Part shown: positions 6,273 through 8,193 of the stretch, piece after piece
How the letters are laid out: each line of letters begins with the position of its first letter
How positions within the stretch are numbered: position 1 is the first letter of the stretch
Assembly: GCA_021774955.1 (NCBI GenBank)
Contig: JAJFIN010000258.1
Location: 1-8,193 of the forward strand
Direction: 5' to 3'
DNA length: 8,193 bases
DNA from: Alphaproteobacteria bacterium
GTDB taxonomy: Bacteria > Pseudomonadota > Alphaproteobacteria > M2410
Translations under genes and position numbers: made by a program
Notes under the pieces: generated by a model
Told to the model about the DNA's origin: nothing
Database searches by the model: none
What the model saw: the letters and a program-made list of their open reading frames with translations, nothing else

Positions 6273-7348
6273 CCCCCTTCCATTGTTTTTCGTGGATCAA
6301 AAGCATCTCGCAACGCTTCGCCGACAAAGACCAGTAAGCTCAACATCAAGCCAATGACAAAAAATGCACTGAGTCCTAACCAAGGCGCCGACAGGTTGTT
6401 TTTCCCCTGACGCAACAATTCACCAAGTGAGGGATAATCCGGCGGCAAACCAAATCCTAAAAAATCAAGTGAAGTCAATGTCGTGATTGAGCCATTGAGG
6501 ATAAATGGCACAAAAGTCATTGTCGCAACCATCGCGTTTGGAAGCAGATGGCGAACCATGATTTGAGAGTGACCGACACCCAATGCGCGAGCGGCCAGCA
6601 CATAGTCGAGAGTCCGACCGCGCAAGAATTCAGCCCGCACCACACCAACAAGGCTCACCCAGCTAAACAACAATAGAACAAGCAAAAGGATCACAAAATC
6701 CGGCTTGATCACTGATGCAATCACAATGAGAACATAGAGCGCGGGAATGGAATGCCAAATTTCCACGATCCTTTGAAAAATTAAGTCCGTCCAACCCCCG
6801 AAATAACCCTGAACCGCGCCAGCCACCACTCCAATAAAACACGAAGCGATAGTCAAGGACACACCAAACAATACCGACAATCGAAAGCCATAAAGAATAC
6901 GTGCTAATACATCTCGGTGTTGATCATCCGTACCCAACAAATGACGCTTAGAAGGTCGCGCAGGCGCAGCCATTCCAGCTTCTTTGTCGACAGTATCAAA
7001 ACGAAAAGGTATCGGTGGCCACATCATAGCCCCTTTAGCTGTGATGAGATCTGCAACATAGGGGTCATGGAAATCTGCCGGTGTCGCAAAATCACCACCA
7101 AATGTCGTCTCGGAATAAGAGACAAATATGGGGAAAAAGAGAGCACCATCATACCACACAAACAAGGGTCGATCATTGGCCAACAAATCGGAAAAGAGCG
7201 TGATCGAAAACAAAGCCGCGAATATCCATGCCGACCAAAAACCCCGACGATTAGCAACGAAATTAGCAAGCCGTCGGCGATTTATAGGTGAGAGAGAAAA
7301 TTTCCTGTCACCCATACGCTGTGACATTGCTGCAATACCGCTACTCAT
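6269..7348 (-). CDS. yejE: Yej-type peptide ABC transporter permease YejE
   Basis: This 359-residue inner-membrane permease begins with a basic N-terminus (LSPINRRRLANFVANRRGFWS) and a first helix at about 39-55. A long periplasmic segment (about 56-150) follows, including NDRPLFVWYDG and the LLGTDDQHRDVLARILYG box typical of DppC/YejE permeases. Further helices follow near 156-178, 200-212, 216-236, 270-290 and 325-343. The EAA loop that docks the ATPase is LAARALGVGHSQIMVRHLLP (251-270), and the C-terminus GEALRDAFDPRK is characteristic. From memory it tracks E. coli YejE closely along its length, with a slightly longer N-terminus. Met8 or Met12 could be the true start, because the assigned ATG has only a poor AGGCGG site directly before it. 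That ATG overlaps the yejB stop as ATGA, and the 3' end overlaps yejF, so the three are likely translated together. Confidence 0.93.
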   Translation of the reverse strand: MSSGIAAMSQRMGDRKFSLSPINRRRLANFVANRRGFWSAWIFAALFSITLFSDLLANDRPLFVWYDGALFFPIFVSYSETTFGGDFATPADFHDPYVADLITAKGAMMWPPIPFRFDTVDKEAGMAAPARPSKRHLLGTDDQHRDVLARILYGFRLSVLFGVSLTIASCFIGVVAGAVQGYFGGWTDLIFQRIVEIWHSIPALYVLIVIASVIKPDFVILLLVLLLFSWVSLVGVVRAEFLRGRTLDYVLAARALGVGHSQIMVRHLLPNAMVATMTFVPFILNGSITTLTSLDFLGFGLPPDYPSLGELLRQGKNNLSAPWLGLSAFFVIGLMLSLLVFVGEALRDAFDPRKTMEGG

Positions 7349-8193
7349 CCGCCTGTACCCCGTCCTTCAAAATCAATACGCGGATCAATCCACATATAGG
7401 CAAGGTCGACGAGGAGCGTGAACACCATTCCAATCAACGCAAATATGAAAAGATTTGCAAAGACGACGGGATAGTCACGTGTGAGAATTGACTCGTACGA
7501 AAGCAAACCAAGTCCATCGAGTGAGAAGATCGTCTCGATCAATAGCGAGCCCGTAAAAAAGACGGCCATAAACGCGCCAGGCAAACCCGCAACAACAACC
7601 AACATCGCGTTGCGAAGTACGTGGCCATAAAGCACGCGTTTCTCAGTCAGTCCTTTAGATCGCGCAGTGACGACATAATGTTTGCCAATTTCTTCAAGAA
7701 AAGCATTCTTTGTTAAGAGAGTCATCGTGGCAAATGAACTGATAACCAAAGCCAGCAAAGGCAGAACCAAATGCCACAAATAGTCGAAGATCTTGTGAAT
7801 GGCTCCAAATTCGTTCCAACCCTCAGAAGTCAATCCGCGCAAGGGAAATATATCCAGAAACGTGTCGCCCGCAAACAAGACAATCAGCAGGACCGCAAAC
7901 AGAAAACCGGGAACCGCATACCCAACAATGACGGCAGCACTAGTCCAAATATCAAATGGGGTACCGTCGCGTACCGCTTTTGAGATTCCTAAAGGTATCG
8001 AGATGAAGTAGGCGATCAATGTCGACCATAGACCGAGAGAAATCGACACAGGCAATTTGTCCGCGATAAGCGATAACACCGAGACATCCCGGTAATAACT
8101 TTCACCAAAATCGAACCGAATGTAATTACCGATCATCAAAAAAAAGCGCTCATGCGCCGGGCGGTCAAAGCCAAACTGTTTCTCTAGCTCTTT
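7345..8193 (-). CDS. yejB: Yej-type peptide ABC transporter permease YejB (N-terminus beyond window)
   Basis: The frame is open to the window edge, so 282 residues are visible and roughly 80-90 N-terminal ones are missing, including the first helix. The visible part starts KELEKQFGFDRPAHERFF, then NYIRFDFGES, which matches the YejB segment before the membrane domain. A TTG at 8137-8139 and ATG at 8134-8136 are internal, because this conserved sequence continues upstream of both. Helices lie near visible residues 52-72, 86-107, 142-160, 198-222 and 240-265. The EAA-type loop is around 173-197 (TARSKGLTEKRVLYGHVLRN). The C-terminus WIDPRIDFEGR is a YejB hallmark. It pairs with YejE to form the translocation path for peptides. 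Its stop overlaps the yejE start. A run of eight A on the + strand at 8138-8145 lies in the gene, but the reading frame through it agrees with the family. Confidence 0.93.
   Translation of the reverse strand, partial: KELEKQFGFDRPAHERFFLMIGNYIRFDFGESYYRDVSVLSLIADKLPVSISLGLWSTLIAYFISIPLGISKAVRDGTPFDIWTSAAVIVGYAVPGFLFAVLLIVLFAGDTFLDIFPLRGLTSEGWNEFGAIHKIFDYLWHLVLPLLALVISSFATMTLLTKNAFLEEIGKHYVVTARSKGLTEKRVLYGHVLRNAMLVVVAGLPGAFMAVFFTGSLLIETIFSLDGLGLLSYESILTRDYPVVFANLFIFALIGMVFTLLVDLAYMWIDPRIDFEGRGTGG

Noticed and set aside
6270..6280. Phase-variable homopolymer (six C on the + strand) at the yejF start
   Set aside because: Six bases is too short to expect frequent slippage, and the tract is explained by the ribosome binding site and the GTG start.
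8134..8139. TTG or ATG near 8137 as the start of yejB
   Set aside because: The frame stays open upstream and encodes the conserved GFDRPAHERFF segment of YejB, so the true start lies outside the window.

Overview
The window looks like a piece of an alphaproteobacterial chromosome, probably from the Hyphomicrobiales or a relative, with base composition near 50% G+C by eye. This placement is inferred from the overall set of genes: a CopA-CueR copper cassette, a small DUF2147 secreted protein, a six- to seven-helix MscS-type channel, and a Yej-type peptide importer. No rRNA, tRNA, CRISPR array or insertion sequence is visible.

Region 1 (35-2640, + strand) is a copper-efflux operon. It encodes a CopA-type P1B-1 ATPase followed, with a 4-base ATGA overlap, by a CueR-type MerR regulator carrying the C-X7-C copper-binding signature. 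The ATPase gene is interrupted by an in-frame amber codon at 518-520, exactly between the second membrane helix and the conserved NMD segment that opens the third. The frame is unchanged on both sides. The product is therefore either lost, or made as two pieces (a metal-binding domain with two helices, and a 574-residue catalytic core), or made by readthrough. The same gene also has HL in place of the near-universal HP dipeptide of the nucleotide-binding domain.

Region 2 (2641-3200, + strand) is a 122-base spacer holding a weak candidate promoter and a small inverted repeat. It is followed by a GTG-started gene for a secreted DUF2147 protein with four cysteines in the mature part.

Region 3 (3223-8193, - strand) converges on region 2 with only 22 bases between stop codons. 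Read in its own direction it runs yejB (cut by the window edge), yejE, yejF, then an MscS-family channel gene 44 bases downstream. The yej genes overlap by 4 bases each (ATGA and GTGA), so they form a tightly coupled operon for an inner-membrane peptide importer. The matching periplasmic binding protein (YejA) and the operon promoter would lie beyond base 8193.

Nothing here requires a wholly new system. The split copper ATPase is the observation most worth following up.
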